DNA of 64,000 nucleotides. Source: Limnohabitans sp. Rim8. Its GTDB lineage: Bacteria > Pseudomonadota > Gammaproteobacteria > Burkholderiales > Burkholderiaceae_C. A model generated the notes under the pieces. It was not told the DNA's origin, did not search any database, and worked only from the letters and a program-made list of their open reading frames with translations. Of this stretch, positions 19,377-28,794 are shown piece after piece. The stretch spans positions 62,001 through 126,000 of the forward strand of contig NZ_CAMDLM010000004.1 in the NCBI RefSeq assembly GCF_945901735.1, in the 5' to 3' direction. A program made the translations under genes and the position numbers. The stretch's first letter is position 1. Each line of letters starts with the position of its first letter.

Positions 19377-19862
19377 ATGATCGAAGCCATGCAAGACCAC
19401 GCCCCACTCCCCCACCCTTGCGCTGTCGCGGCTGCGGCTCGCCCTGCGCCGGCCCGTCAACGCGGCTTCACCCTGATCGAGCTGATGGTGGTGCTGGCCA
19501 TCATTGGCGTGTTGGCCGCGTTGATCGTGCCCAATGTGCTGGGCCGCGCGGATGACGCCCGCATCACCGCTGCCCGCACCGATGTGGGCAACCTGATGCA
19601 AGCCCTCAAGCTCTACAAGCTGGACAACCAGCGCTTTCCCAGCACCGAGCAGGGCCTGAACGCCCTGATCCTCAAACCCACCACCGAGCCTGTGCCTGGC
19701 AACTGGAAGCCTTATCTGGACAAACTGCCCAAAGACCCTTGGGGCCGCCCTTACCAATTTCTGAACCCCGGCATCAAGGGCGAGGTGGATGTGCTGTCCT
19801 TTGGCGCTGACGGTCAGGCCGGCGGTGAGGGCAACAATGCCGACCTCGGCAGCTGGCAGTAA
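19377..19862 (+). CDS. gspG: Type II secretion system major pseudopilin GspG
   Basis: 161 residues. Major pseudopilin of the secretion pseudopilus. The prepilin peptidase site is RQRG/FTLIELMVVLAIIG with cleavage after Gly30 and Glu at +5. The leader is 29-30 residues (26 if the ATG at 19389 is used), far longer than the usual 6-10, and no later start codon exists before the cleavage site. The mature part has the GspG hallmarks DNQRFPSTEQGLNAL, LPKDPWGRPYQ and a C-terminal SFGADGQAGGEGNNADLGSW calcium-site region. First gene of a rightward gsp operon; its 3' end overlaps gspH by 26 bases. Confidence 0.96.
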   Translation: MIEAMQDHAPLPHPCAVAAAARPAPARQRGFTLIELMVVLAIIGVLAALIVPNVLGRADDARITAARTDVGNLMQALKLYKLDNQRFPSTEQGLNALILKPTTEPVPGNWKPYLDKLPKDPWGRPYQFLNPGIKGEVDVLSFGADGQAGGEGNNADLGSWQ

Positions 19863-20337
19863 ACGCCCTTTCGCCCTGTCCCTGGGCTTCACGCTGCTGG
19901 AACTGCTGGTGGTGGTGGCCCTGATCGCCGTGGCCACAGCGGGCGTGAGCCTGTCGCTGCGAGACAGCGCCCAAAGCGCCCTTCAGCGCGACGCCGAACG
20001 CCTGGCCGTGCTGCTCGAAACCGGCCGTGCCCAGGCCCGCGCCAACGGGTTGCCGGTGGTCTGGCGCACCCAAGACAACTCAGCCAACCCCGTGCAAAGT
20101 TTTGTTTTTGAAGGCTTGCCACCGCCTGGCCTGCCGCAAAACTGGCTGGCTGACACCACCCGCGCTGCGCCAGGCAGCGCCATCACCCTGGGGCCGGAGC
20201 CCCTGATCGCGCCACAAGCTGTGGCCTTGTCGACCGCACAGTCGGCACCACAGTCTCCCGGCCAGACCCTGTGGGTTGTGACCGATGGCCTGCGGCCCTT
20301 CAAAGTGCAAAACACGCGAGAACAGACGCCGCCATGA
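19837..20337 (+). CDS. gspH: Type II secretion system minor pseudopilin GspH
   Basis: 166 residues from the ATG at 19837, overlapping the end of gspG in another frame. Prepilin-type N-terminus LSLG/FTLLELLVVVALIAVA with cleavage after Gly17 and Glu at +5. The rest fits GspH minor pseudopilins: SLRDSAQSALQRDAERLAVLLETGRAQA pattern (named only) then a short beta domain with a GLPVVWR strand. It forms part of the pseudopilus tip with GspI, J and K. Its stop overlaps the gspI ATG (ATGA). Confidence 0.92.
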   Translation: MPTSAAGSKRPFALSLGFTLLELLVVVALIAVATAGVSLSLRDSAQSALQRDAERLAVLLETGRAQARANGLPVVWRTQDNSANPVQSFVFEGLPPPGLPQNWLADTTRAAPGSAITLGPEPLIAPQAVALSTAQSAPQSPGQTLWVVTDGLRPFKVQNTREQTPP

Positions 20338-20687
20338 ACCAGCGCGGCTTCACCCTGATCGAGGTGCTGGTCGCCCTGGGCATCACCGCCATAGCGCTGA
20401 TGGCCGGGCTGCAGGCCACGGGCTCGCTCAGCCGCAATGCCGAACGCCAGACCGTGAGCATGCTGAGCCAAATCTGCGCCGACAACGAATTGATCGTGCT
20501 GCGCTTGCGCAGACAACTGCCCGACACGGGCAACACCAGCGTCGAATGCACCCAAGCCGGGCGCTTGCTGCAGGTCGAGGTGTCGGTGCGGCCCACGCCC
20601 AACCCCAATTTCAGGCGCGTCGATGCGCGGGTGTTGGACCAAGGCGTTTATGTGCTGCAGGTGTCCACCGTGATGGGGCGCAACTGA
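20334..20687 (+). CDS. gspI: Type II secretion system minor pseudopilin GspI
   Basis: 117 residues from the ATG at 20334 (ATGA overlap with gspH). Short prepilin leader MNQRG followed by FTLIEVLVALGITAIALMAG, cleavage after Gly5 and Glu at +5. The SRNAERQTVSMLSQICADNEL region and the C-terminal VYVLQVSTV strand match the small GspI family (about 120 residues). Tip component that nucleates the pseudopilus with GspJ and GspK. The stop shares a base with the gspJ start (TGATG). Confidence 0.93.
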   Translation: MNQRGFTLIEVLVALGITAIALMAGLQATGSLSRNAERQTVSMLSQICADNELIVLRLRRQLPDTGNTSVECTQAGRLLQVEVSVRPTPNPNFRRVDARVLDQGVYVLQVSTVMGRN

Positions 20688-21460
20688 TGGCGACAACCCA
20701 ACAAGCCGAGCGCGGCTTCACCCTGATCGAAGTGCTGGTGGCCATCAGCGTGATGGCCTTGATGAGCCTGATGGCCTGGCGCGGGCTGGACGGCATGCTG
20801 CGCAGCCAAAGCAGTTTGCAAAGCCGCTCCGACGAGATCCGCGGCCTGCAAGCGGGCCTGGCCCAGTGGCAAACCGACCTGGACCAATTGGCCGAGCTGC
20901 CCGGCACCCCCAGCTGGGACTGGAACGGCCAGGTGCTGCGCCTGACACGGCGCACCGCCGACGCCCCCCTGCCCAGCAGCAGCCCAAGTCCCCCCACAAG
21001 CGCAACCAACCGCCAGCCCCCCCCCGCGCCCGCCAGTGTCCGCGTGGTGGCCTGGACTTGGCGCAGCGACCCGGGCCGACCCGGCGGGGGTGACTGGCAG
21101 CGGTGGCAATCACCGCCCTTGAGTCAGCGCCAGGACTGGCAAAGCGCCTGGGCGCTGGCAGCGCAGTGGGGCCAAACAGCCAACGACAGCACCCGCGCCG
21201 GCCAGATCCAGATTCACCCCTTGTCGGGCTGGCAGCTGTTCGTGCACCGGGGCGGCAGCTGGGCCAACCCCTTGTCGAGCGCTGCCGTGACCGCAGGCAC
21301 GCCTGACAGCCCCAACGCCACCCCCGGCACAACAACCAGCGCCACCCCCCCCACCCCGGATGGTGTGCGTCTGGTGCTGAGCCTGCCCCCCGGTCCCGCC
21401 GGATCGGGCCCGCTGACCTTGGACTGGGTGCGGCCGACCTTGTCAGGAGCGCCTCCATGA
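20687..21460 (+). CDS. gspJ: Type II secretion system minor pseudopilin GspJ
   Basis: 257 residues. Prepilin site QQAERG/FTLIEVLVAISVMALMSL with cleavage after Gly10 and Glu at +5. Downstream the MLRSQSSLQSRSDEIRGLQ helix and the ALAAQWGQT and HPLSGWQLFV segments fit GspJ. Two low-complexity Pro/Ser/Thr-rich inserts (about residues 95-120 and 205-235) make it longer than the roughly 200-residue family norm. Both ends overlap neighbours (TGATG with gspI, ATGA with gspK). Confidence 0.9.
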   Translation: MATTQQAERGFTLIEVLVAISVMALMSLMAWRGLDGMLRSQSSLQSRSDEIRGLQAGLAQWQTDLDQLAELPGTPSWDWNGQVLRLTRRTADAPLPSSSPSPPTSATNRQPPPAPASVRVVAWTWRSDPGRPGGGDWQRWQSPPLSQRQDWQSAWALAAQWGQTANDSTRAGQIQIHPLSGWQLFVHRGGSWANPLSSAAVTAGTPDSPNATPGTTTSATPPTPDGVRLVLSLPPGPAGSGPLTLDWVRPTLSGAPP

Positions 21461-22497
21461 TGCGCCCCTTCTTACGCCCCAAGATGCGCCACCTGAATCG
21501 CCCCCTGAAGCGCCAGCGCGGCGCAGCCTTGCTGACGGCCATGCTCACGGTGGCCTTGGTGGCCACGCTGGCCAGCGCCGCACTGTGGCAACAGTGGCGA
21601 CAGGTCGAGATTGAGATCGCCGAGCGCGGTCGCAGCCAGACCGCCTGGATGATGACGGGCGCACTGGACTGGACACGGCTGATCTTGCGCGAAGACGCGA
21701 TTTCGGCGCAAAGCGCCGCAGCCGACCACCTGGGCGAGCCCTGGGCCTTGCCGGTGCAAGAATCCAAACTGTCGACCTTCCTGTCGCAAGACCAGCAGTG
21801 GCGCGAGGGCGATACCGAGGTTTTTTTGTCGGGCCAGATCACCGACGCCCAATCGCGCATGAACGTGGTGAACTTGGTTGAAGACGGGCAAATCTCACCC
21901 CCGGCGCTGGCCCGCTTTGCCGCCTTGTTCGAGCGCCTGGGCCTGCCATTGGCCGAGCTGCAAAGCCTGGCGCAGCAGTTGCCCGCCAGCTTGCAGGCCA
22001 GCCGGGCCAGCCAAGCCCCAAACAGCTCAGGCACCAACTCAGGCACCGGCAAAGAAGGACCCGCCGCCTTGATGCCCCAGCAAACGGCTCAATTGGTTTG
22101 GCTGGGTCTGAGCCCCGGCACGCTGGCCGCCTTGCAGGCGCACATCACCTTGCTGCCCGAGGCCACCCCCGTGAACCTGAACACCGCCTCGGCCGAGGTG
22201 CTCTCGGCCGTGGTGCCCGGGCTGGACCTGGCCTCGGCACGGCAAGCCGTGGCCCAGCGCCAGCGGGGCCACTGGGCCAGCCTGAACGCCGCGAAAGAAG
22301 CCCTGGGGCCAAGCGGCCGCCTGCTGAACGACAAACAACACAGCGTGCAAAGCCGTTACTTTGAGGTGCAAGGGCGCATGCGCATCGACAACGTGGTGCA
22401 ACAAGAGACCGCGCTGGTGCGGCGCGATGGCAGCCAGGTGCGCATGCTCTGGCGCGTGCGCAGCCCCCAATTGCGACTTGATGCCCCTCTACAATGA
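21457..22497 (+). CDS. gspK: Type II secretion system minor pseudopilin GspK
   Basis: 346 residues. Prepilin-like N-terminus KRQRG/AALLTAMLTVALVATLAS, cleavage after Gly22; the +5 Glu is absent, as is normal for GspK, the pseudopilus cap. Characteristic segments are a DWTRLILRED stretch, the SQDQQWREGDTEVFLSGQITDAQSRMNVVNL region (named only), and a helix-hairpin-helix-like VNLNTASAEVLSAVVPGLDLASARQAV segment near the C-terminal third. A Ser/Gly/Thr-rich insert lies around residues 180-205. The 3' end overlaps the gspL frame slightly if gspL begins at 22481. Confidence 0.92.
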   Translation: MMRPFLRPKMRHLNRPLKRQRGAALLTAMLTVALVATLASAALWQQWRQVEIEIAERGRSQTAWMMTGALDWTRLILREDAISAQSAAADHLGEPWALPVQESKLSTFLSQDQQWREGDTEVFLSGQITDAQSRMNVVNLVEDGQISPPALARFAALFERLGLPLAELQSLAQQLPASLQASRASQAPNSSGTNSGTGKEGPAALMPQQTAQLVWLGLSPGTLAALQAHITLLPEATPVNLNTASAEVLSAVVPGLDLASARQAVAQRQRGHWASLNAAKEALGPSGRLLNDKQHSVQSRYFEVQGRMRIDNVVQQETALVRRDGSQVRMLWRVRSPQLRLDAPLQ

Positions 22498-22504
22498 TCT
22501 GCAC

Positions 22505-23764
22505 ATGCGCACCCTGATCATCCAACTGCCGTCGGGCCCACCCAGCCCCACCCTCGCCTACCCCCATGCCCGGGTCGAGGCCGAGCCCGGCTCACGCCCG
22601 CTCACGCTGCAGTGGGCGGCGGCCGCTTTGTTGCCTGCCGCCGATCGCCAATCCGAAACCGTGGCCCTGGTGCCCGCCGCTGCGCTGTCGTGGCACCGCG
22701 TCGAGTTGCCTGCCGGCCTGCACAAACAGGCCCAGCGGGTCAAAGCGGCCTTGCAAGGCCTGCTGGAAGACCGCCTGCTGGACGACCCTGAGCACGTGCA
22801 CCTGGCCTTGCAAACCGATTGGACCAGCACCCCGCGCCCTTGGGTGGCTGCGTGCGACCGAGTCTGGCTGAGCGACCACCTGCAAGCCCTCGAACAAGCA
22901 GGTTTGCCCGTGCACCGCATCGTGCCCGAACTCTCCCCAGGCACGCCAGGCAACCCGGTGCAGCTCACCGCCCTGGGCGATGCCGACACCGGCTGGCTGT
23001 GGGTCAGCCACCCCGAACGCGGCGTCTGGGGCCAGCCCTGGCCAGCCCTGCGCCCAGCCGGATTGGCGGCCCATGAACGACTGGGGCTGTCCAAGCCCGA
23101 GCGGGCCACGGCCACGCTACTGGCCGAACCCGGTGCCGTGGCCTTGGCCACAGAGCTGCTGGGCGCTGGCGTGCGCCTCATGCCCCCGGCCCAGCACTGG
23201 CTGACCGCGGTGCAAGGTGATTGGGACCTGGCCCAATTTGAGCTGCGTGCCAACGCCCGCAGCCGCCAACTGAAAAACTGGCAACGCACCGTCAGCAGCC
23301 TGTGGCACAGCCCCGCCTGGCGGCCGGCCCGCTGGGGCTTGTGGCTCTTGCTGGCCGCGCAATTGGTCGGCCTGAATGCCTGGGCCTGGAAAACCCGCGC
23401 CGACTGGCAAGCCCAGCAAAGCAGCTGGGGCCAGGTGCTGCGCGAGACCTTCCCGCAAACCAGCTTGGTGGTCGATGCGCCGCTGCAAATGACCCAACAA
23501 GTCGAGCGGCTGCGCCAAGGCTCGGGCCAGCTCGGCGCAGGCGACCTCGAAGCCATGCTGGCCGCGCTGGGCCAAGCCCTGCCGCCAGGGCTGGCCGCGC
23601 CGCGCCAATGGTCTTACCAAACGGGCCAGATGCGCCTGCAAGACTTTCAGCCCGATGCGGCCCAACAGCAAGCCTTGCAGCAAAGCCTGAGCGCACTCGG
23701 TTACGCCTGGCGCGCCCAAGGCGACGGCTGGTTGATGAGCGCCCAAGTGGAGGCCAAGCCATGA
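22505..23764 (+). CDS. gspL: Type II secretion system protein GspL
   Basis: 419 residues from the ATG at 22505; an in-frame ATG at 22481 would add eight residues and overlap gspK. The N-terminal cytoplasmic actin-like domain (about 1-270) contacts GspE; a single membrane helix lies at about 277-296 (GLWLLLAAQLVGLNAWAW region); the periplasmic ferredoxin-like domain follows and partners GspM. Sequence conservation is low, as is usual for GspL, and the call rests on topology plus position between gspK and gspM. The stop overlaps the gspM start (ATGA). Confidence 0.88.
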   Translation: MRTLIIQLPSGPPSPTLAYPHARVEAEPGSRPLTLQWAAAALLPAADRQSETVALVPAAALSWHRVELPAGLHKQAQRVKAALQGLLEDRLLDDPEHVHLALQTDWTSTPRPWVAACDRVWLSDHLQALEQAGLPVHRIVPELSPGTPGNPVQLTALGDADTGWLWVSHPERGVWGQPWPALRPAGLAAHERLGLSKPERATATLLAEPGAVALATELLGAGVRLMPPAQHWLTAVQGDWDLAQFELRANARSRQLKNWQRTVSSLWHSPAWRPARWGLWLLLAAQLVGLNAWAWKTRADWQAQQSSWGQVLRETFPQTSLVVDAPLQMTQQVERLRQGSGQLGAGDLEAMLAALGQALPPGLAAPRQWSYQTGQMRLQDFQPDAAQQQALQQSLSALGYAWRAQGDGWLMSAQVEAKP

Positions 23765-24285
23765 ACCTGCCAACCCTGACCGCGCAATTGCGCAGTGGCT
23801 GGCAAGGCGTCTGGTCCCGGCGCAAACCGCGTGAACAGCGGCTGATCGGCATTGGCGTCTGGGTGCTCGGCCTGGCCGCGCTGTGGATGCTGGCTCTGGC
23901 CCCGGCACTGCGCACCTGGCAAGAGGCCCCGGCCCGCCAGGCCCTGCTCGACGCCCAAAGCCAGCGCATGCGCCAGCTGCAAGCGCAAGCCCAGAGCCTG
24001 CAAAAGCCTGTGGCCATCTCCCGCGCCGATGCCGCCAAGTGGCTGGAGAAAAGCCTGGCGGAACTCGGCCCCAACGCGCGCATCAGCCTGCAGGGTGAAA
24101 CCGCCACCCTGAGCCTGCAAGCCGCCCCGGCCGCCGCACTGGCCCGCTGGCTGAGCCAAACGCGTGACAACGCCCAGGCTTTGCCCACTCAAGCCCAGCT
24201 GCAGCACGCCAGCCCCCCCGGCCCGGACAGCTTGGATGCCACCTGGCGCGGCAGCCTGGTGCTGCGTTTGCCGTCCAATCCATGA
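23761..24285 (+). CDS. gspM: Type II secretion system protein GspM
   Basis: 174 residues. Short cytoplasmic N-terminus with a WSRRKPREQRLIG segment, one membrane helix (about 28-47, GVWVLGLAALWMLALAPAL pattern), then a coiled-coil-prone Gln/Ala-rich stretch (about 55-80) and a small ferredoxin-like periplasmic domain. It stabilises GspL in the inner-membrane platform. It starts on the gspL stop (ATGA), and its stop overlaps the gspN start in the same way. Confidence 0.9.
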   Translation: MNLPTLTAQLRSGWQGVWSRRKPREQRLIGIGVWVLGLAALWMLALAPALRTWQEAPARQALLDAQSQRMRQLQAQAQSLQKPVAISRADAAKWLEKSLAELGPNARISLQGETATLSLQAAPAAALARWLSQTRDNAQALPTQAQLQHASPPGPDSLDATWRGSLVLRLPSNP

Positions 24286-25112
24286 ACGCCATGAAAACCC
24301 TTCGTCGAGCCAGCGCAAGTCCGGTCAGTCCGGTGCGTGCGCCCTGGTCTTTGGCCTGGCTCGGCGCACTCTTGGGCCTGGGCCTGGCGCTGCTGGTGTG
24401 GGCGCCTGCCCGCTGGCTGGCTTGGGGCGTGGCCCAGGCCAGTCAAGGCCAGGTGCAATGGCTCAACCCCCGCGGCACGGTGTGGCAAGGCTCGGCCCAG
24501 CTGCTGCTCAGCGGCGGCGCGGGCAGCCGCCAGCCGCAGGCCCTGCCCGGCCGGCTGCACTGGAGCCTGTCACCCACCTGGACAGGCCTGCGCCTGGGCT
24601 GGCGGGCCGACTGCTGCATGACGCAGGCCGCCAGCTTGCAAGCCGCTTTGGGCTGGAACACCCTGCACCTGCAAACCAGCGACCACCAGTCGAGCTGGCC
24701 AGCCGCCTTGCTCAGCGGTCTGGGTGCGCCCTGGAACACGCTGCAGGCCGAAGGTCAATTGCAGCTGCGCACCGAAGCGCTGCAACTGCACTGGGCACAA
24801 GGCCGCCTGCAAATGCAGGGCCTGGTGGCGCTGGGCCTGCACGAGATGTCTTCGCGCCTGAGCCCCGTCAAACCCATGGGCAGCTACCGCCTCACCCTGA
24901 CCGGCACCCCGCAAGGCACGCCCACACCGGGCTTGGCGCTGAGCACCCTGCAGGGCCCTTTGCTGCTGTCGGGCCAGGGCCAATGGGTGGGCCAGCGCCT
25001 GCGCTTTACCGGAGAGGCCAGCGCAGCCGAAGGGCATGAGGCGGCATTCGATAATTTGCTCAACATCCTGGGCCGCCGCCAAGGCGCGCGCAGTTTGCTG
25101 TCTTTGGGATGA
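24282..25112 (+). CDS. gspN: Type II secretion system protein GspN
   Basis: 276 residues. One N-terminal membrane helix (about 22-42, SLAWLGALLGLGLALLVWAP pattern), then a periplasmic domain with repeated beta segments such as GQVQWLNPRGTVWQGSAQLLLS, the LHWSLSPTWTGLRLGW region, a two-Cys turn DCCMTQA (about 110-116) and a final LLNILGRRQGARSLLSLG. This fits GspN, an accessory component whose function in secretion is poorly defined and which many systems lack. A 90-base gap separates it from gspD. Confidence 0.88.
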   Translation: MNAMKTLRRASASPVSPVRAPWSLAWLGALLGLGLALLVWAPARWLAWGVAQASQGQVQWLNPRGTVWQGSAQLLLSGGAGSRQPQALPGRLHWSLSPTWTGLRLGWRADCCMTQAASLQAALGWNTLHLQTSDHQSSWPAALLSGLGAPWNTLQAEGQLQLRTEALQLHWAQGRLQMQGLVALGLHEMSSRLSPVKPMGSYRLTLTGTPQGTPTPGLALSTLQGPLLLSGQGQWVGQRLRFTGEASAAEGHEAAFDNLLNILGRRQGARSLLSLG

Positions 25113-25202
25113 ACCCGGTTCAGCCTCAGCCCGCATGATCAGCCCCCACCTTCAACCCCTGTTGCAACCCAGCTGCACCCCCTGTTTCAAGACCTGAACA
25201 CC

Positions 25203-27374
25203 ATGAACGACTTTGCTCACATGCGCCCCTTGAACCGTGCCCGCTGGCCACGCAGCGCTTTGGCCTTGGCCTGCCTGGCGGCCATGGGCTGGCTCATGCC
25301 ACAGGTGCATGCCCAGAACGCGGACAAACCCGCGGCCAATCCAATGACGAACCCACCGGCCCTCAAGTCCTCACGCCGCGAACCCGTCACGCTCAATTTT
25401 GTGAACGCCGAGATCGAGGCCGTGGCCCGCACCCTGGCCACCTTGTCGGGTGCCAACGTGGTGGTCGACCCGCGAGTCAAGGGCACGATGTCGCTGTCCA
25501 GCACCGTGCCCGTGCCCCCGGCACAGGCCCTGCGCTTGTTTGCTGCGCAGCTGCGCACCCAGGGCTTTGCGTTGGTGGAGTCGGCCGGGCTCTACACCGT
25601 GGTGCCCGAGGCCGAAGCCAAGCTGCAAAGCAGCGCCGTGTCGGCCGGGGCCGTGCCCGCCGGGACCGGGCAAATCGTCACACAAATCTTCAAACTCAAC
25701 CACGAAAACGTGAACAACCTGGTGCCGGTGCTGCGCCCCCTGATCAGCCCCAACAACACCATCAACGTCAACCCCGGCACCAACGCGCTGGTCATCACCG
25801 ACTACAGCGACAACCTGCAGCGCCTGGGCCGCATCATCGCGGCGCTCGATGTGTCCAACGCCACGGGTGTCGAGGTGCTGCGCCTGCGCCACGCCATTGC
25901 GGGCGACCTGGCCCCGATGGTGCAGCGCCTGATCGAATCGGGCGCAGCCGCTGCACCAGCCGCGCAAGGCCAGACGGACAGTTCCTTTAAGACCACCGTG
26001 ATCCCCGAGGTGCGCACCAACTCGCTCATCGTGCGGGCGGCCAACCCGGCCAGGCTGGCGCTGGTGCGCAGTTTGGTCGACCAACTCGACCAGCCCAGTG
26101 CCACCGGCGCGGGTGCGGCCAGCGGCAACATCCATGTGGTCTACCTGAAGAACGCCGACGCCACCAAGCTGGCGACCACCTTGCGCGCCGCCATCGCGGG
26201 CGAAGGGCGCAGCGGTGCGGTCGCGGCAGGCGCATCACCGGGCAATCCAGCAGCGCCTGCAACAAATCCCGCAAGCAGCAACATCAGCCCCTCAGCCCAG
26301 CCGTCCACCGGTGGCCAGATCCAGGCCGACCCGGCCACCAACGCGCTTATCATCAGCGCACCCGAGCCGCAATACCGCCAGCTGCGCAGCGTGATCGACA
26401 TGCTCGACCAACGCCGCGCCCAAGTGTTTGTGGAGAGCCTGATCGCCGAGGTCAGCGCCGACAAAGCCGCCGAGTTTGGCGTGCAGTGGATGAGCGGCAC
26501 CGGCACCAACGGAAGCCTTGTGGGCTTGTTGGGCACCAACTTTGCAGTGGGCGGCACCAACTTGCTGACCCTGGCTGCAGGGGCCGCTTCGGGCAATTAC
26601 ACGGCATCGACAGGCTTGAACCTTGCCGTGGGCGCACAACGCAACGGTGCCTTGGCCCTCGGTGCTTTGGCGCGGTTTTTGCAGACAAACGGCGATGCCA
26701 ACGTGCTGTCCACGCCCAACTTGCTCACGCTGGACAACGAAGAAGCCAAGATCGTGATTGGCCAAAACGTGCCCTTTGTGACCGGCTCCTTCGCAGGAGC
26801 AGCAGTGGGCACCACCAACCCCTTCACCACCATTGAGCGCAAAGATGTTGGCCTGACTCTGCGGGTGAGGCCACAGATCAGCGAAAACGGCACGATCAAG
26901 ATGCAGGTCTACCAAGAAGTGAGCAACGTCGACGCCAAATCCATTGGCTCCAAAGATGGCCTTATCACCAACAAGCGCTCGATTGAGACCAACGTGCTGG
27001 TGGACGACGGCGCCATCGTGGTGCTGGGCGGCTTGCTGCAAGACGACACCAGCACCAGCCAAGAAAAAGTGCCGGGCCTGGGAGATATTCCTTTGTTTGG
27101 CAATTTGTTCAAGTCGGAAGTCCGCAGCCGCAAAAAGACCAACCTGATGGTGTTCCTGCGCCCGGTGGTGGTGCGCGATGGCGCAGCGGCCGACGCCCTG
27201 TCGATGGGCCGCTACGAGCAAATGCGCTTGCAGCAACAGGGTTTCCAGCCGCTGCCCACCGGGCCGCTGCCTGTGGCAGGCTCGGCGGTCTTGCCACCTG
27301 TGGACAGGTCGCCCACCGTGACACCCATTGCCCCCGCTGAAGCGAAGCCAGCGACATCCACCCGCCAGCCCTGA
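25203..27374 (+). CDS. gspD: Type II secretion system secretin GspD
   Basis: 723 residues. Outer-membrane multimeric channel. The signal peptide ends near residue 38 ([10 protein letters not shown]). An N0 domain begins around [20 protein letters not shown] (about 61-80), N1-N3 domains follow with repeated strands such as [17 protein letters not shown] and [17 protein letters not shown], and the secretin core carries [50 protein letters not shown] and VLGGLLQDD (only patterns named). The tail after about residue 680 is Pro-rich and probably the S-domain region. No lipobox is visible. No clear ribosome-binding site precedes the ATG. Confidence 0.96.
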   Translation: MNDFAHMRPLNRARWPRSALALACLAAMGWLMPQVHAQNADKPAANPMTNPPALKSSRREPVTLNFVNAEIEAVARTLATLSGANVVVDPRVKGTMSLSSTVPVPPAQALRLFAAQLRTQGFALVESAGLYTVVPEAEAKLQSSAVSAGAVPAGTGQIVTQIFKLNHENVNNLVPVLRPLISPNNTINVNPGTNALVITDYSDNLQRLGRIIAALDVSNATGVEVLRLRHAIAGDLAPMVQRLIESGAAAAPAAQGQTDSSFKTTVIPEVRTNSLIVRAANPARLALVRSLVDQLDQPSATGAGAASGNIHVVYLKNADATKLATTLRAAIAGEGRSGAVAAGASPGNPAAPATNPASSNISPSAQPSTGGQIQADPATNALIISAPEPQYRQLRSVIDMLDQRRAQVFVESLIAEVSADKAAEFGVQWMSGTGTNGSLVGLLGTNFAVGGTNLLTLAAGAASGNYTASTGLNLAVGAQRNGALALGALARFLQTNGDANVLSTPNLLTLDNEEAKIVIGQNVPFVTGSFAGAAVGTTNPFTTIERKDVGLTLRVRPQISENGTIKMQVYQEVSNVDAKSIGSKDGLITNKRSIETNVLVDDGAIVVLGGLLQDDTSTSQEKVPGLGDIPLFGNLFKSEVRSRKKTNLMVFLRPVVVRDGAAADALSMGRYEQMRLQQQGFQPLPTGPLPVAGSAVLPPVDRSPTVTPIAPAEAKPATSTRQP

Positions 27375-27381
27375 ACCCGCC

Positions 27382-28788
27382 ATGCGCCACCCCCTGCCCT
27401 ACGCCTTTGCCCGCACCAGCAAACTGTTGCTGGAGGGCGATGGCGACCGCCTGACCCTTAGTTGGTGTGACGCCAGTGACCGTTCGGCCTTGTCCGAGGT
27501 AGCGCGCAAATTTGCAGGACCCAGCCTCCAGATGCAAATCGTGGAGGCCGCCGACCTGAGCCAACGCATCCACCAGGCCTATTCGGGTGGCCAGGCGCAC
27601 GGCGCGTCCACCGCCGCTGCGGTGGTCAGCGAGGTCGAATCCGAAGCCGACCTCTCGCGCATGATGCAAGACCTGCCCGCGGTGGAAGACCTGCTCGAAG
27701 CCAGCGACGACGCGCCCATCATCCGCATGCTCAACGCCTTGCTCACCCAGGCCACACGCGACGGGGCCAGCGACATCCACATCGAGCCCTACGAACGCCA
27801 CTCGAGTGTGCGTTTCCGCATAGACGGCACCCTGCGTGAAGTTGTACAACCCAACCGGGCGCTGCATGCCGCACTGATTTCGCGCCTGAAAATCATGGCC
27901 GAACTCGACATCGCAGAAAAACGACTCCCACAAGACGGCCGCATCAGCTTGCGACTGGGCGCACGCGCAGTCGACGTGCGCGTGTCCACCCTGCCCAGTG
28001 CGCATGGCGAACGCGCCGTGCTGCGCTTGCTCGACAAAAGCGAAGCGTGCCTGACCCTGGAGGCCGTGGGCATGCAGGGCCAAGTGCTGCAACAGCTGGA
28101 CCAACTCATCAGTCAACCGCACGGCATTTTGCTGGTGACGGGGCCCACCGGCTCGGGCAAAACCACCAGTTTGTATGCCGCGCTGCAGCGGCTGGACGCC
28201 ACGCGCCACAACATCATGACGGTGGAAGACCCCATCGAATACGAGCTGCCCGGCGTGGGCCAGACCCAGGTGAATGCGAAGATCGACCTGACGTTTGCCA
28301 AGGCCCTGCGTGCCATCCTGCGGCAAGACCCCGACGTGATCATGATCGGCGAGATCCGCGACTTTGAGACCGCGCAGATCGCCATTCAGGCCTCACTCAC
28401 CGGCCACCTGGTGCTGGCCACGCTGCACACCAACGACGCGGCCAGTGCGGTGAACCGCCTGATCGACATGGGCGTGGAGCCGTTCTTGCTCAGCTCATCG
28501 CTGTTGGGCGTGCTGGCCCAGCGCCTGGTGCGCAAGCGCTGCACCGCCTGCCACGGTGCGGGTTGCGCGGCCTGTGGCCAAACCGGCTACGCCGGGCGCA
28601 CCGGCATTTTTGAGCTGCTGGTCGCCACCGACGAGGTCCGCGCCCAAATCCACCACCGCGCCGCCGAAGCCGAGCTGCGCGCCACCGCTCTGACCCAAGG
28701 CATGGTGCTGATGCGCCACGATGGCCAGCGCCTGGTGGATGCCGGCATCACCAGCGCCGAAGAGCTGCTGCGCGTCACGCGGGACTGA
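27382..28788 (+). CDS. gspE: Type II secretion system ATPase GspE (compact zinc motif)
   Basis: 468 residues from the ATG at 27382, seven bases after gspD. Cytoplasmic hexameric ATPase that drives pseudopilus assembly. Walker A GPTGSGKT is at 254-261, the Asp box VEDPIEY at 281-287, Walker B MIGEIRD at 321-327 and the His box TLHTND at 347-352. The zinc-binding element is unusually short: Cys387-x2-Cys390-x4-Cys395-x2-Cys398, where canonical GspE proteins have roughly 30 residues between the two CxxC pairs. The N1E region is also reduced. The following gene is a MipA/OmpV protein, not gspF. Confidence 0.95.
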   Translation: MRHPLPYAFARTSKLLLEGDGDRLTLSWCDASDRSALSEVARKFAGPSLQMQIVEAADLSQRIHQAYSGGQAHGASTAAAVVSEVESEADLSRMMQDLPAVEDLLEASDDAPIIRMLNALLTQATRDGASDIHIEPYERHSSVRFRIDGTLREVVQPNRALHAALISRLKIMAELDIAEKRLPQDGRISLRLGARAVDVRVSTLPSAHGERAVLRLLDKSEACLTLEAVGMQGQVLQQLDQLISQPHGILLVTGPTGSGKTTSLYAALQRLDATRHNIMTVEDPIEYELPGVGQTQVNAKIDLTFAKALRAILRQDPDVIMIGEIRDFETAQIAIQASLTGHLVLATLHTNDAASAVNRLIDMGVEPFLLSSSLLGVLAQRLVRKRCTACHGAGCAACGQTGYAGRTGIFELLVATDEVRAQIHHRAAEAELRATALTQGMVLMRHDGQRLVDAGITSAEELLRVTRD

Positions 28789-28794
28789 AGCCCG

